Assembly: GCA_033816765.1 (NCBI GenBank)
Contig: CM066291.1
Span: 4,588,001 to 4,652,000, forward strand
Source of the DNA: Nothopassalora personata
Lineage: Eukaryota > Ascomycota > Dothideomycetes > Mycosphaerellales > Mycosphaerellaceae
Length of the DNA stretch: 64,000 bases
Direction of reading: 5' to 3'
Shown here piece by piece: positions 62,685 through 64,000 of the stretch. Every line of letters starts with the position of its first letter. The first letter of the stretch is position 1. The notes beneath the pieces were generated by a model. The model saw only the letters and a program-made list of their open reading frames with translations. It was not told where the DNA came from and ran no database searches. The position numbers and the translations under genes are program-made.

Positions 62685-64000
<1,316 letters not shown>

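Overview
The window looks like nuclear DNA of a filamentous ascomycete, most likely a dothideomycete. The genes are compact, with 36-148 nt GT-AG introns and CTRAC/CTAAC-type branch sites. Housekeeping genes have clear fungal orthologues (Sec23, Med5, Nem1, eIF2B-beta, a Cdc25-type RasGEF), and decaying F-box and BTB genes are common. One repeat block carries strong CpA-to-TpA mutation with CpG left intact, the signature of repeat-induced point mutation (RIP). The taxon is inferred from these features, not proven.

Layout. 1-12.5 kb: the 5' two thirds of sec23 (minus), a secreted LVIVD/choice-of-anchor-B protein, a 3.9 kb stretch without a recognisable gene, and a Ras exchange factor. 12.5-29.7 kb: a nest of transposons bounded by inverted repeats of about 200 bp. 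The outer, RIP-mutated element keeps a broken HTH/integrase-like frame, subterminal tandem arrays and hairpins, including a 68 bp perfect palindrome. Into it are inserted an intact Ty3/gypsy chromovirus (13826-20582, identical 197 bp LTRs, AGCAC target duplication), a clean 266 bp solo LTR (21300-21565, CTACG duplication) and a RIP-ruined second copy of the same chromovirus (21670-28362). 29.7-48 kb: a CHY/RING zinc-finger protein, broken F-box and BTB genes, a penicillin-acyltransferase-like C45 protein, two hypotheticals, a short-chain dehydrogenase, Med5, an interrupted tRNA-Asp, an aldo-keto reductase and a conserved fungal protein. 48-64 kb: F-box pseudogenes, a coiled-coil nuclear protein, Nem1, eIF2B-beta, a dead acetoacetyl-CoA synthetase, another F-box protein, and the start of an FAD-dependent glycine-derivative dehydrogenase.

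Two observations stand out. First, both chromovirus copies carry, between pol and the 3' LTR and on the antisense strand, a separate gene with its own TATA-like box, two well-formed spliceosomal introns and a six-cysteine Zn-cluster-like motif. The introns can survive retrotransposition because the sense genomic RNA cannot splice them. The same element seems to make Pol by -1 frameshifting at a GGGAAAA site that lies inside a 99 bp tandem repeat (5 units in one copy, 2 in the other). Second, the tRNA-Asp(GTC) at 44330-44476 is interrupted twice: by a 19 nt insert at the canonical 37/38 position, and by a 56 nt insert in the anticodon stem that has GTAAGT...TACTGAT...CAG spliceosomal signals.

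Outside the nest the genes are ordinary chromosomal neighbours with no visible joint pathway.
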